A stretch of DNA of 64,000 bases from NCBI GenBank assembly GCA_964057225.1, contig OZ059894.1, positions 12,162,131 through 12,226,130 on the forward strand, read 5' to 3'. The first letter of the stretch is position 1. The number at the start of each line of letters is the position of its first letter. The position numbers and the translations under genes are program-made. Shown here piece by piece: positions 8,379 to 20,912 of the stretch. Below the pieces are notes generated by a model. The model was not told the origin of the DNA and ran no database searches. It was given only the letters and a program-made list of their open reading frames with translations. This stretch comes from Auanema rhodensis (lineage: Eukaryota > Nematoda > Chromadorea > Rhabditida > Rhabditidae).

Positions 8379-8430
8379 CTCTAGCAGATCTAAAGACTTA
8401 CGTAGTACAGTTGCAATATCGATTTAGCCA

Positions 8431-8489
8431 TTAACCTTATTGTGAACCAATGGAACACATATCGAAGGTTAATTCGATAAGAACGATTA
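8431..8489 (-). repeat. Target-site duplication, element 1, 5' side
   Basis: Identical to 4645-4703. It abuts the element's first bases, TGGCTAAATCG. Confidence 0.95.
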
Positions 8490-8526
8490 CTACACTTTGA
8501 TCTTAGCCAAAAGGCCGAGAAGCGAT
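8431..8526 (-). pseudogene. U2: U2 5' part, right of retrotransposon 1
   Basis: U2 nt 1-96: stem I, GUAGUA and stem-loop II, ending just before the Sm site. The normal upstream promoter region is in place, so transcription would run straight into the element. Confidence 0.93.
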
Positions 8527-8871
8527 ACAGCATAGCCATGAGTATCAAAGACATCAAGCAAATGTATCGTACTTGTTACGAGTGCACTCTCTCATTTGAA
8601 TATAAAAGTGTGGTTTGACAATCTTGACTGTACAGGTCATAAATGGCTCATATAAACTGTGGATTTACTCAACTTTTGGACTTATTTTTTTCTTATTCGA
8701 AGCGCTGCACTTTTTTCTATTCTTTTTATTCAAATACTTGTATATAGTTTTATATGTACGGTTGCAAAGTTTCCGAATATTTTATATATTTTTATACAAT
8801 AATTAGGAGAAGGTTAATACAATGAAATCTCCCAACTTTACAGTGTTTGTATTGCTTACAGTATCTAGAAC

Positions 8872-8884
8872 AACCACTTTTTCC
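8872..8884. other. Deletion junction in unit 2
   Basis: AACCACT, normally followed by CTTGTAATATT, is joined to TTTTCCTCATAAC, normally preceded by ATCATTGT. Only a T or two could be shared at the joint, so this looks like end joining or slippage rather than recombination between long repeats. Confidence 0.85.
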
Positions 8885-9977
8885 TCATAACTCGGTTTAA
8901 ACTCGTTCTAACCCGTTGAAATACGTCTAGAAAGTCTTTATAACATGCATATGTATGATAGAACTTCATATTTATTGTAATAGAAAATTTTATTTTCAGA
9001 CGTCTTGGTTAACAATGATATGTTTTACCCCCTTATAATTTTTATCATAATGTTCCTTATACGGAACGCTCAATGAAACTTGCTTCCAGAAAAATTTCTT
9101 TCTATTTTTTCTTCATATGTACGTAGATACTATAGAGAACTATGATAGAAAACTTTAACATTCACGAAATCATCATTTCTCATTACGCTACGGAGGTTTA
9201 AAAAGCTGTGTTTTACCTTATAATAGACCGGAAAACCCTTGTGTTAAAACTGGACCGTTTTTACACATATAAAAATGTCCCGTATTCGGGACCCTAATGT
9301 AACTTTTGATTCCCTATATTTTTTTTCATGAAATTTACAATCTACTGTAGAAAGAAGAATTATTTTTATAAAAACTGTAAATTTTTGAAAAATGAAAACA
9401 AAACGAAAACAAAAACAACTTTTTTTTGAACATTTTCTCACACAAGGGTCCCCCCTTACCTACTTTTTTTCTCATTACTCGTTTCAACCTCATCCGATCA
9501 CTCTGCAAACATGTTTAATCGTTCTAACTTGTTGAAATACGTCTTAAAAGTCTAAACAACATGCATATGCATAATAGAAACCACCCGAATAGGCCCCCAC
9601 GCACTAAACGAGATATATACATTACCAGTATAGTAATAGAACACATATTGAAGATTAATTCGATAAGAACAATTTATTGACGTAGAGAATGTTTGTTCCG
9701 AAAAACTACAATATTAAACTATAAAAGTAACAAAAGCGTAGAGGCAGCAAAGACATGAATAAACATAAATGTAAATACAGAATTACCAGGTAGTACATAA
9801 GTATGACAAAAAATTATAAGAAAGCCATGAAAATAGAAGGTTTGTGAACAAATGAGAGGTACATCTTTGATCGTATAGTCATTTCTAAACCGTTCGTATG
9901 CTGCAGCATCGTCATAAGCGTCACTCAAGTTGAATTTCCATGTGTACTACACGATTTTCATTCTTATTGTTACATTC

Positions 9978-10175
9978 TTTCCCTGAGGGAATGGGCCGTT
10001 CCCGCCAGCAGTGCAAGAGCGGGTCGACCCGTGAGGTGGAGCTAGCAAGCCAGCATCTACCTCAAGTCTCAAAAATCGGTTAACCTTATTGTGAACCAAT
10101 GGAACACATATCGAAGGTTAATTCGATAAGAACGATTACTACACTTTGATCTTAGCCAAAAGGCCGAGAAGCGAT
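9978..10175 (-). ncRNA. U2: U2 snRNA, unit 2
   Basis: Same as 2086-2283. It is the first intact U2 to the right of element 1. Confidence 0.96.
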
Positions 10176-10618
10176 ACAGCATAGCCATGAGTATCAAAGA
10201 CATCAAGCAAATGTATCGTACTTGTTACGAGTGCACTCTCTCATTTGAATATAAAAGTGTGGTTTGACAATCTTGACTGTACAGGTCATAAATGGCTCAT
10301 ATAAACTGTGGATTTACTCAACTTTTGGACTTATTTTTTTCTTATTCGAAGCGCTGCACTTTTTTCTATTCTTTTTATTCAAATACTTGTATATAGTTTT
10401 ATATGTACGGTTGCAAAGTTTCCGAATATTTTATATATTTTTATACAATAATTAGGAGAAGGTTAATACAATGAAATCTCCCAACTTTACAGTGTTTGTA
10501 TTGCTTACAGTATCTAGAACAACCACTCTTGTAATATTAGAGCACATATCAATCAACAACTTTTTCTAGTTATCAAAGCTTTTTTATTTCTTCAAGATAT
10601 TTCAAATAAAATATAAAA

Positions 10619-10736
10619 GCTTACGACACCCGGGATTCCCAAGCCGTCTCCGATCCAAGTACTAACCGGGCCCAACGTTGCTTGACTTGCCAGATCGGAC
10701 GGGATGGCGTACTTTCAACGTGGTATGGTCGTAAGC
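10619..10736 (-). rRNA. 5S: 5S ribosomal RNA, unit 3 copy A
   Basis: Same gene sequence as 250-367. Confidence 0.97.
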
Positions 10737-10978
10737 AATGTTATATTCTTCATTATCAGTTATATCACTCTAAATCTTGTTGTTAATAGTTAGGACCACA
10801 AAGAAAACAACAGGAACAGTAACAAATGAAATGCCCAAACTTTACAGTGTTCGAGTTATTTACAGTATCTAAGACTACCTCTGTCGTGTTATTAGAGCAA
10901 ACATTCGATTAACAACAACTTTTTTTTAGTTATCAAAGCTTTTTTATTTCTTCAAAAAATTTCAAATAAAATATAAAA

Positions 10979-11096
10979 GCTTACGACACCCGGGATTCCC
11001 AAGCCGTCTCCGATCCAAGTACTAACCGGGCCCAACGTTGCTTGACTTGCCAGATCGGACGGGATGGCGTACTTTCAACGTGGTATGGTCGTAAGC
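10979..11096 (-). rRNA. 5S: 5S ribosomal RNA, unit 3 copy B
   Basis: Same gene sequence, copy-B flanks. Confidence 0.97.
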
Positions 11097-11238
11097 AATG
11101 TCATATTCTTCATTATCAGTTATATCACTCTAAATCTTGTTGTTAATAGATACGACCACAAAGAAAACAACAGGAACAGTAACAATAACAAAAAAAATTT
11201 TTTTTTCACCTATGTGTCTAAAGGTTAGCCATGTATCC

Positions 11239-11294
<56 letters not shown>

Positions 11295-12462
11295 ACAGTA
11301 AAAAGTCCAATCAAGAGAGAAATTTTTTCAACACATAGTTGTTTTTTTTTAAAATATCATTGTTTTTCCTCATAACTCGGTTTAAACTCGTTCTAACCCG
11401 TTGAAATACGTCTAGAAAGTCTTTATAACATGCATATGTATGATAGAACTTCATATTTATTGTAATAGAAAATTTTATTTTCAGACGTCTTGGTTAACAA
11501 TGATATGTTTTACCCCCTTATAATTTTTATCATAATGTTCCTTATACGGAACGCTCAATGAAACTTGCTTCCAGAAAAATTTCTTTCTATTTTTTCTTCA
11601 TATGTACGTAGATACTATAGAGAACTATGATAGAAAACTTTAACATTCACGAAATCATCATTTCTCATTACGCTACGGAGGTTTAAAAAGCTGTGTTTTA
11701 CCTTATAATAGACCGGAAAACCCTTGTGTTAAAACTGGACCGTTTTTACACATATAAAAATGTCCCGTATTCGGGACCCTAATGTAACTTTTGATTCCCT
11801 ATATTTTTTTTCATGAAATTTACAATCTACTGTAGAAAGAAGAATTATTTTTATAAAAACTGTAAATTTTTGAAAAATGAAAACAAAACGAAAACAAAAA
11901 CAACTTTTTTTTGAACATTTTCTCACACAAGGGTCCCCCCTTACCTACTTTTTTTCTCATTACTCGTTTCAACCTCATCCGATCACTCTGCAAACATGTT
12001 TAATCGTTCTAACTTGTTGAAATACGTCTTAAAAGTCTAAACAACATGCATATGCATAATAGAAACCACCCGAATAGGCCCCCACGCACTAAACGAGATA
12101 TATACATTACCAGTATAGTAATAGAACACATATTGAAGATTAATTCGATAAGAACAATTTATTGACGTAGAGAATGTTTGTTCCGAAAAACTACAATATT
12201 AAACTATAAAAGTAACAAAAGCGTAGAGGCAGCAAAGACATGAATAAACATAAATGTAAATACAGAATTACCAGGTAGTACATAAGTATGACAAAAAATT
12301 ATAAGAAAGCCATGAAAATAGAAGGTTTGTGAACAAATGAGAGGTACATCTTTGATCGTATAGTCATTTCTAAACCGTTCGTATGCTGCAGCATCGTCAT
12401 AAGCGTCACTCAAGTTGAATTTCCATGTGTACTACACGATTTTCATTCTTATTGTTACATTC

Positions 12463-12660
12463 TTTCCCTGAGGGAATGGGCCGTTCCCGCCAGCAGTGCA
12501 AGAGCGGGTCGACCCGTGAGGTGGAGCTAGCAAGCCAGCATCTACCTCAAGTCTCAAAAATCGGTTAACCTTATTGTGAACCAATGGAACACATATCGAA
12601 GGTTAATTCGATAAGAACGATTACTACACTTTGATCTTAGCCAAAAGGCCGAGAAGCGAT
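12463..12660 (-). ncRNA. U2: U2 snRNA, unit 3
   Basis: Same as 2086-2283. Confidence 0.96.
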
Positions 12661-13103
12661 ACAGCATAGCCATGAGTATCAAAGACATCAAGCAAATGTA
12701 TCGTACTTGTTACGAGTGCACTCTCTCATTTGAATATAAAAGTGTGGTTTGACAATCTTGACTGTACAGGTCATAAATGGCTCATATAAACTGTGGATTT
12801 ACTCAACTTTTGGACTTATTTTTTTCTTATTCGAAGCGCTGCACTTTTTTCTATTCTTTTTATTCAAATACTTGTATATAGTTTTATATGTACGGTTGCA
12901 AAGTTTCCGAATATTTTATATATTTTTATACAATAATTAGGAGAAGGTTAATACAATGAAATCTCCCAACTTTACAGTGTTTGTATTGCTTACAGTATCT
13001 AGAACAACCACTCTTGTAATATTAGAGCACATATCAATCAACAACTTTTTCTAGTTATCAAAGCTTTTTTATTTCTTCAAGATATTTCAAATAAAATATA
13101 AAA

Positions 13104-13221
13104 GCTTACGACACCCGGGATTCCCAAGCCGTCTCCGATCCAAGTACTAACCGGGCCCAACGTTGCTTGACTTGCCAGATCGGACGGGATGGCGTACTTT
13201 CAACGTGGTATGGTCGTAAGC
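13104..13221 (-). rRNA. 5S: 5S ribosomal RNA, unit 4 copy A
   Basis: Same gene sequence as 250-367. Confidence 0.97.
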
Positions 13222-13463
13222 AATGTTATATTCTTCATTATCAGTTATATCACTCTAAATCTTGTTGTTAATAGTTAGGACCACAAAGAAAACAACAGGA
13301 ACAGTAACAAATGAAATGCCCAAACTTTACAGTGTTCGAGTTATTTACAGTATCTAAGACTACCTCTGTCGTGTTATTAGAGCAAACATTCGATTAACAA
13401 CAACTTTTTTTTAGTTATCAAAGCTTTTTTATTTCTTCAAAAAATTTCAAATAAAATATAAAA

Positions 13464-13581
13464 GCTTACGACACCCGGGATTCCCAAGCCGTCTCCGATC
13501 CAAGTACTAACCGGGCCCAACGTTGCTTGACTTGCCAGATCGGACGGGATGGCGTACTTTCAACGTGGTATGGTCGTAAGC
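13464..13581 (-). rRNA. 5S: 5S ribosomal RNA, unit 4 copy B
   Basis: Same gene sequence, copy-B flanks. Confidence 0.97.
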
Positions 13582-13723
13582 AATGTCATATTCTTCATTA
13601 TCAGTTATATCACTCTAAATCTTGTTGTTAATAGATACGACCACAAAGAAAACAACAGGAACAGTAACAATAACAAAAAAAATTTTTTTTTCACCTATGT
13701 GTCTAAAGGTTAGCCATGTATCC

Positions 13724-13781
<58 letters not shown>

Positions 13782-14949
13782 ACAGTAAAAAGTCCAATCA
13801 AGAGAGAAATTTTTTCAACACATAGTTGTTTTTTTTTTAAATATCATTGTTTTTCCTCATAACTCGGTTTAAACTCGTTCTAACCCGTTGAAATACGTCT
13901 AGAAAGTCTTTATAACATGCATATGTATGATAGAACTTCATATTTATTGTAATAGAAAATTTTATTTTCAGACGTCTTGGTTAACAATGATATGTTTTAC
14001 CCCCTTATAATTTTTATCATAATGTTCCTTATACGGAACGCTCAATGAAACTTGCTTCCAGAAAAATTTCTTTCTATTTTTTCTTCATATGTACGTAGAT
14101 ACTATAGAGAACTATGATAGAAAACTTTAACATTCACGAAATCATCATTTCTCATTACGCTACGGAGGTTTAAAAAGCTGTGTTTTACCTTATAATAGAC
14201 CGGAAAACCCTTGTGTTAAAACTGGACCGTTTTTACACATATAAAAATGTCCCGTATTCGGGACCCTAATGTAACTTTTGATTCCCTATATTTTTTTTCA
14301 TGAAATTTACAATCTACTGTAGAAAGAAGAATTATTTTTATAAAAACTGTAAATTTTTGAAAAATGAAAACAAAACGAAAACAAAAACAACTTTTTTTTG
14401 AACATTTTCTCACACAAGGGTCCCCCCTTACCTACTTTTTTTCTCATTACTCGTTTCAACCTCATCCGATCACTCTGCAAACATGTTTAATCGTTCTAAC
14501 TTGTTGAAATACGTCTTAAAAGTCTAAACAACATGCATATGCATAATAGAAACCACCCGAATAGGCCCCCACGCACTAAACGAGATATATACATTACCAG
14601 TATAGTAATAGAACACATATTGAAGATTAATTCGATAAGAACAATTTATTGACGTAGAGAATGTTTGTTCCGAAAAACTACAATATTAAACTATAAAAGT
14701 AACAAAAGCGTAGAGGCAGCAAAGACATGAATAAACATAAATGTAAATACAGAATTACCAGGTAGTACATAAGTATGACAAAAAATTATAAGAAAGCCAT
14801 GAAAATAGAAGGTTTGTGAACAAATGAGAGGTACATCTTTGATCGTATAGTCATTTCTAAACCGTTCGTATGCTGCAGCATCGTCATAAGCGTCACTCAA
14901 GTTGAATTTCCATGTGTACTACACGATTTTCATTCTTATTGTTACATTC

Positions 14950-15147
14950 TTTCCCTGAGGGAATGGGCCGTTCCCGCCAGCAGTGCAAGAGCGGGTCGAC
15001 CCGTGAGGTGGAGCTAGCAAGCCAGCATCTACCTCAAGTCTCAAAAATCGGTTAACCTTATTGTGAACCAATGGAACACATATCGAAGGTTAATTCGATA
15101 AGAACGATTACTACACTTTGATCTTAGCCAAAAGGCCGAGAAGCGAT
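14950..15147 (-). ncRNA. U2: U2 snRNA, unit 4
   Basis: Same as 2086-2283. Confidence 0.96.
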
Positions 15148-15590
15148 ACAGCATAGCCATGAGTATCAAAGACATCAAGCAAATGTATCGTACTTGTTAC
15201 GAGTGCACTCTCTCATTTGAATATAAAAGTGTGGTTTGACAATCTTGACTGTACAGGTCATAAATGGCTCATATAAACTGTGGATTTACTCAACTTTTGG
15301 ACTTATTTTTTTCTTATTCGAAGCGCTGCACTTTTTTCTATTCTTTTTATTCAAATACTTGTATATAGTTTTATATGTACGGTTGCAAAGTTTCCGAATA
15401 TTTTATATATTTTTATACAATAATTAGGAGAAGGTTAATACAATGAAATCTCCCAACTTTACAGTGTTTGTATTGCTTACAGTATCTAGAACAACCACTC
15501 TTGTAATATTAGAGCACATATCAATCAACAACTTTTTCTAGTTATCAAAGCTTTTTTATTTCTTCAAGATATTTCAAATAAAATATAAAA

Positions 15591-15708
15591 GCTTACGACA
15601 CCCGGGATTCCCAAGCCGTCTCCGATCCAAGTACTAACCGGGCCCAACGTTGCTTGACTTGCCAGATCGGACGGGATGGCGTACTTTCAACGTGGTATGG
15701 TCGTAAGC
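15591..15708 (-). rRNA. 5S: 5S ribosomal RNA, unit 5 copy A
   Basis: Same gene sequence as 250-367. Confidence 0.97.
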
Positions 15709-15950
15709 AATGTTATATTCTTCATTATCAGTTATATCACTCTAAATCTTGTTGTTAATAGTTAGGACCACAAAGAAAACAACAGGAACAGTAACAAATG
15801 AAATGCCCAAACTTTACAGTGTTCGAGTTATTTACAGTATCTAAGACTACCTCTGTCGTGTTATTAGAGCAAACATTCGATTAACAACAACTTTTTTTTA
15901 GTTATCAAAGCTTTTTTATTTCTTTAAAAAATTTCAAATAAAATATAAAA

Positions 15951-16068
15951 GCTTACGACACCCGGGATTCCCAAGCCGTCTCCGATCCAAGTACTAACCG
16001 GGCCCAACGTTGCTTGACTTGCCAGATCGGACGGGATGGCGTACTTTCAACGTGGTATGGTCGTAAGC
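15951..16068 (-). rRNA. 5S: 5S ribosomal RNA, unit 5 copy B
   Basis: Gene sequence unchanged; one private change in the downstream flank. Confidence 0.97.
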
Positions 16069-16210
16069 AATGTCATATTCTTCATTATCAGTTATATCAC
16101 TCTAAATCTTGTTGTTAATAGATACGACCACAAAGAAAACAACAGGAACAGTAACAATAACAAAAAAAATTTTTTTTTCACCTATGTGTCTAAAGGTTAG
16201 CCATGTATCC

Positions 16211-16258
<48 letters not shown>

Positions 16259-17426
16259 ACAGTAAAAAGTCCAATCAAGAGAGAAATTTTTTCAACACAT
16301 AGTTGTTTTTTTTTTAAATATCATTGTTTTTCCTCATAACTCGGTTTAAACTCGTTCTAACCCGTTGAAATACGTCTAGAAAGTCTTTATAACATGCATA
16401 TGTATGATAGAACTTCATATTTATTGTAATAGAAAATTTTATTTTCAGACGTCTTGGTTAACAATGATATGTTTTACCCCCTTATAATTTTTATCATAAT
16501 GTTCCTTATACGGAACGCTCAATGAAACTTGCTTCCAGAAAAATTTCTTTCTATTTTTTCTTCATATGTACGTAGATACTATAGAGAACTATGATAGAAA
16601 ACTTTAACATTCACGAAATCATCATTTCTCATTACGCTACGGAGGTTTAAAAAGCTGTGTTTTACCTTATAATAGACCGGAAAACCCTTGTGTTAAAACT
16701 GGACCGTTTTTACACATATAAAAATGTCCCGTATTCGGGACCCTAATGTAACTTTTGATTCCCTATATTTTTTTTCATGAAATTTACAATCTACTGTAGA
16801 AAGAAGAATTATTTTTATAAAAACTGTAAATTTTTGAAAAATGAAAACAAAACGAAAACAAAAACAACTTTTTTTTGAACATTTTCTCACACAAGGGTCC
16901 CCCCTTACCTACTTTTTTTCTCATTACTCGTTTCAACCTCATCCGATCACTCTGCAAACATGTTTAATCGTTCTAACTTGTTGAAATACGTCTTAAAAGT
17001 CTAAACAACATGCATATGCATAATAGAAACCACCCGAATAGGCCCCCACGCACTAAACGAGATATATACATTACCAGTATAGTAATAGAACACATATTGA
17101 AGATTAATTCGATAAGAACAATTTATTGACGTAGAGAATGTTTGTTCCGAAAAACTACAATATTAAACTATAAAAGTAACAAAAGCGTAGAGGCAGCAAA
17201 GACATGAATAAACATAAATGTAAATACAGAATTACCAGGTAGTACATAAGTATGACAAAAAATTATAAGAAAGCCATGAAAATAGAAGGTTTGTGAACAA
17301 ATGAGAGGTACATCTTTGATCGTATAGTCATTTCTAAACCGTTCGTATGCTGCAGCATCGTCATAAGCGTCACTCAAGTTGAATTTCCATGTGTACTACA
17401 CGATTTTCATTCTTATTGTTACATTC

Positions 17427-17624
17427 TTTCCCTGAGGGAATGGGCCGTTCCCGCCAGCAGTGCAAGAGCGGGTCGACCCGTGAGGTGGAGCTAGCAAGCC
17501 AGCATCTACCTCAAGTCTCAAAAATCGGTTAACCTTATTGTGAACCAATGGAACACATATCGAAGGTTAATTCGATAAGAACGATTACTACACTTTGATC
17601 TTAGCCAAAAGGCCGAGAAGCGAT
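17427..17624 (-). ncRNA. U2: U2 snRNA, unit 5
   Basis: Same as 2086-2283. Confidence 0.96.
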
Positions 17625-18067
17625 ACAGCATAGCCATGAGTATCAAAGACATCAAGCAAATGTATCGTACTTGTTACGAGTGCACTCTCTCATTTGAATA
17701 TAAAAGTGTGGTTTGACAATCTTGACTGTACAGGTCATAAATGGCTCATATAAACTGTGGATTTACTCAACTTTTGGACTTATTTTTTTCTTATTCGAAG
17801 CGCTGCACTTTTTTCTATTCTTTTTATTCAAATACTTGTATATAGTTTTATATGTACGGTTGCAAAGTTTCCGAATATTTTATATATTTTTATACAATAA
17901 TTAGGAGAAGGTTAATACAATGAAATCTCCCAACTTTACAGTGTTTGTATTGCTTACAGTATCTAGAACAACCACTCTTGTAATATTAGAGCACATATCA
18001 ATCAACAACTTTTTCTAGTTATCAAAGCTTTTTTATTTCTTCAAGATATTTCAAATAAAATATAAAA

Positions 18068-18185
18068 GCTTACGACACCCGGGATTCCCAAGCCGTCTCC
18101 GATCCAAGTACTAACCGGGCCCAACGTTGCTTGACTTGCCAGATCGGACGGGATGGCGTACTTTCAACGTGGTATGGTCGTAAGC
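18068..18185 (-). rRNA. 5S: 5S ribosomal RNA, unit 6 copy A
   Basis: Same gene sequence as 250-367. Confidence 0.97.
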
Positions 18186-18427
18186 AATGTTATATTCTTC
18201 ATTATCAGTTATATCACTCTAAATCTTGTTGTTAATAGTTAGGACCACAAAGAAAACAACAGGAACAGTAACAAATGAAATGCCCAAACTTTACAGTGTT
18301 CGAGTTATTTACAGTATCTAAGACTACCTCTGTCGTGTTATTAGAGCAAACATTCGATTAACAACAACTTTTTTTTAGTTATCAAAGCTTTTTTATTTCT
18401 TCAAAAAATTTCAAATAAAATATAAAA

Positions 18428-18545
18428 GCTTACGACACCCGGGATTCCCAAGCCGTCTCCGATCCAAGTACTAACCGGGCCCAACGTTGCTTGACTTGCC
18501 AGATCGGACGGGATGGCGTACTTTCAACGTGGTATGGTCGTAAGC
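18428..18545 (-). rRNA. 5S: 5S ribosomal RNA, unit 6 copy B
   Basis: Same gene sequence, copy-B flanks. Confidence 0.97.
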
Positions 18546-18687
18546 AATGTCATATTCTTCATTATCAGTTATATCACTCTAAATCTTGTTGTTAATAGAT
18601 ACGACCACAAAGAAAACAACAGGAACAGTAACAATAACAAAAAAAATTTTTTTTTCACCTATGTGTCTAAAGGTTAGCCATGTATCC

Positions 18688-18743
<56 letters not shown>

Positions 18744-19911
18744 ACAGTAAAAAGTCCAATCAAGAGAGAAATTTTTTCAACACATAGTTGTTTTTTTTTT
18801 AAATATCATTGTTTTTCCTCATAACTCGGTTTAAACTCGTTCTAACCCGTTGAAATACGTCTAGAAAGTCTTTATAACATGCATATGTATGATAGAACTT
18901 CATATTTATTGTAATAGAAAATTTTATTTTCAGACGTCTTGGTTAACAATGATATGTTTTACCCCCTTATAATTTTTATCATAATGTTCCTTATACGGAA
19001 CGCTCAATGAAACTTGCTTCCAGAAAAATTTCTTTCTATTTTTTCTTCATATGTACGTAGATACTATAGAGAACTATGATAGAAAACTTTAACATTCACG
19101 AAATCATCATTTCTCATTACGCTACGGAGGTTTAAAAAGCTGTGTTTTACCTTATAATAGACCGGAAAACCCTTGTGTTAAAACTGGACCGTTTTTACAC
19201 ATATAAAAATGTCCCGTATTCGGGACCCTAATGTAACTTTTGATTCCCTATATTTTTTTTCATGAAATTTACAATCTACTGTAGAAAGAAGAATTATTTT
19301 TATAAAAACTGTAAATTTTTGAAAAATGAAAACAAAACGAAAACAAAAACAACTTTTTTTTGAACATTTTCTCACACAAGGGTCCCCCCTTACCTACTTT
19401 TTTTCTCATTACTCGTTTCAACCTCATCCGATCACTCTGCAAACATGTTTAATCGTTCTAACTTGTTGAAATACGTCTTAAAAGTCTAAACAACATGCAT
19501 ATGCATAATAGAAACCACCCGAATAGGCCCCCACGCACTAAACGAGATATATACATTACCAGTATAGTAATAGAACACATATTGAAGATTAATTCGATAA
19601 GAACAATTTATTGACGTAGAGAATGTTTGTTCCGAAAAACTACAATATTAAACTATAAAAGTAACAAAAGCGTAGAGGCAGCAAAGACATGAATAAACAT
19701 AAATGTAAATACAGAATTACCAGGTAGTACATAAGTATGACAAAAAATTATAAGAAAGCCATGAAAATAGAAGGTTTGTGAACAAATGAGAGGTACATCT
19801 TTGATCGTATAGTCATTTCTAAACCGTTCGTATGCTGCAGCATCGTCATAAGCGTCACTCAAGTTGAATTTCCATGTGTACTACACGATTTTCATTCTTA
19901 TTGTTACATTC

Positions 19912-20109
19912 TTTCCCTGAGGGAATGGGCCGTTCCCGCCAGCAGTGCAAGAGCGGGTCGACCCGTGAGGTGGAGCTAGCAAGCCAGCATCTACCTCAAG
20001 TCTCAAAAATCGGTTAACCTTATTGTGAACCAATGGAACACATATCGAAGGTTAATTCGATAAGAACGATTACTACACTTTGATCTTAGCCAAAAGGCCG
20101 AGAAGCGAT
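19912..20109 (-). ncRNA. U2: U2 snRNA, unit 6
   Basis: Same as 2086-2283. Confidence 0.96.
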
Positions 20110-20552
20110 ACAGCATAGCCATGAGTATCAAAGACATCAAGCAAATGTATCGTACTTGTTACGAGTGCACTCTCTCATTTGAATATAAAAGTGTGGTTTG
20201 ACAATCTTGACTGTACAGGTCATAAATGGCTCATATAAACTGTGGATTTACTCAACTTTTGGACTTATTTTTTTCTTATTCGAAGCGCTGCACTTTTTTC
20301 TATTCTTTTTATTCAAATACTTGTATATAGTTTTATATGTACGGTTGCAAAGTTTCCGAATATTTTATATATTTTTATACAATAATTAGGAGAAGGTTAA
20401 TACAATGAAATCTCCCAACTTTACAGTGTTTGTATTGCTTACAGTATCTAGAACAACCACTCTTGTAATATTAGAGCACATATCAATCAACAACTTTTTC
20501 TAGTTATCAAAGCTTTTTTATTTCTTCAAGATATTTCAAATAAAATATAAAA

Positions 20553-20670
20553 GCTTACGACACCCGGGATTCCCAAGCCGTCTCCGATCCAAGTACTAAC
20601 CGGGCCCAACGTTGCTTGACTTGCCAGATCGGACGGGATGGCGTACTTTCAACGTGGTATGGTCGTAAGC
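20553..20670 (-). rRNA. 5S: 5S ribosomal RNA, unit 7 copy A
   Basis: Gene unchanged. The upstream flank reads AATGTTATAATC instead of AATGTTATATTC, a private T-to-A change at about -10. Confidence 0.97.
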
Positions 20671-20912
20671 AATGTTATAATCTTCATTATCAGTTATATC
20701 ACTCTAAATCTTGTTGTTAATAGTTAGGACCACAAAGAAAACAACAGGAACAGTAACAAATGAAATGCCCAAACTTTACAGTGTTCGAGTTATTTACAGT
20801 ATCTAAGACTACCTCTGTCGTGTTATTAGAGCAAACATTCGATTAACAACAACTTTTTTTTAGTTATCAAAGCTTTTTTATTTCTTCAAAAAATTTCAAA
20901 TAAAATATAAAA

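Larger units (their letters stand above)
4704..8430 (-). mobile_element. U2-targeting non-LTR retrotransposon, copy 1 (Utopia-like, R2/NeSL-type)
   Basis: Complete 3727-bp insertion in U2, in U2 orientation. Order on the minus strand: a 52-bp 5' leader with an in-frame TAA, one 1092-codon ORF, then a 396-bp 3' UTR. There is no poly(A) tail and no LTR. The 3' end reads AATAAACCAT before the duplicated U2 sequence. Base composition is visibly more GC-rich than the AT-rich host spacer. A single ORF with N-terminal zinc fingers and a C-terminal restriction-like endonuclease excludes the Tx1-type U2 elements (Keno), which use an APE endonuclease. Utopia is the known RLE lineage specific for U2; the family name is my inference from target and domains. 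Confidence 0.93.
2284..8526. repeat. Tandem unit 1, split by retrotransposon 1
   Basis: Without the element and one copy of its target duplication the unit is 2457 bp. Its TA tract (3350-3372) is only 23 nt. The sequence at 2372-2726 between U2 promoter and 5S A is AT-rich with no supported gene. Confidence 0.95.
8527..10175. repeat. Tandem unit 2, lacking both 5S genes
   Basis: 1649 bp instead of about 2480. The U2 promoter side and left spacer are normal to about 8876, then join directly to the spacer right of the TA tract. Both 5S genes and the TA tract are gone. U2 remains intact. Confidence 0.95.
10176..12660. repeat. Tandem unit 3
   Basis: 2485 bp; TA tract 11242-11292 (51 nt). It has AAAATATC after the T-run near 11351, a variant shared with unit 21. 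Confidence 0.95.
12661..15147. repeat. Tandem unit 4
   Basis: 2487 bp; TA tract 13727-13779 (53 nt). Confidence 0.95.
15148..17624. repeat. Tandem unit 5
   Basis: 2477 bp; TA tract 16214-16256 (43 nt). A private C-to-T change lies left of 5S B (TTTCTTTAAAAAA near 15925). Confidence 0.95.
17625..20109. repeat. Tandem unit 6
   Basis: 2485 bp; TA tract 18691-18741 (51 nt). Confidence 0.95.

Noticed and set aside
4704-8430. Keno-type (Tx1/L1 clade) U2 element
   Set aside because: Keno-type elements use an APE endonuclease upstream of the RT. Here there is no such domain, and a CCHC plus restriction-like endonuclease follows the RT.
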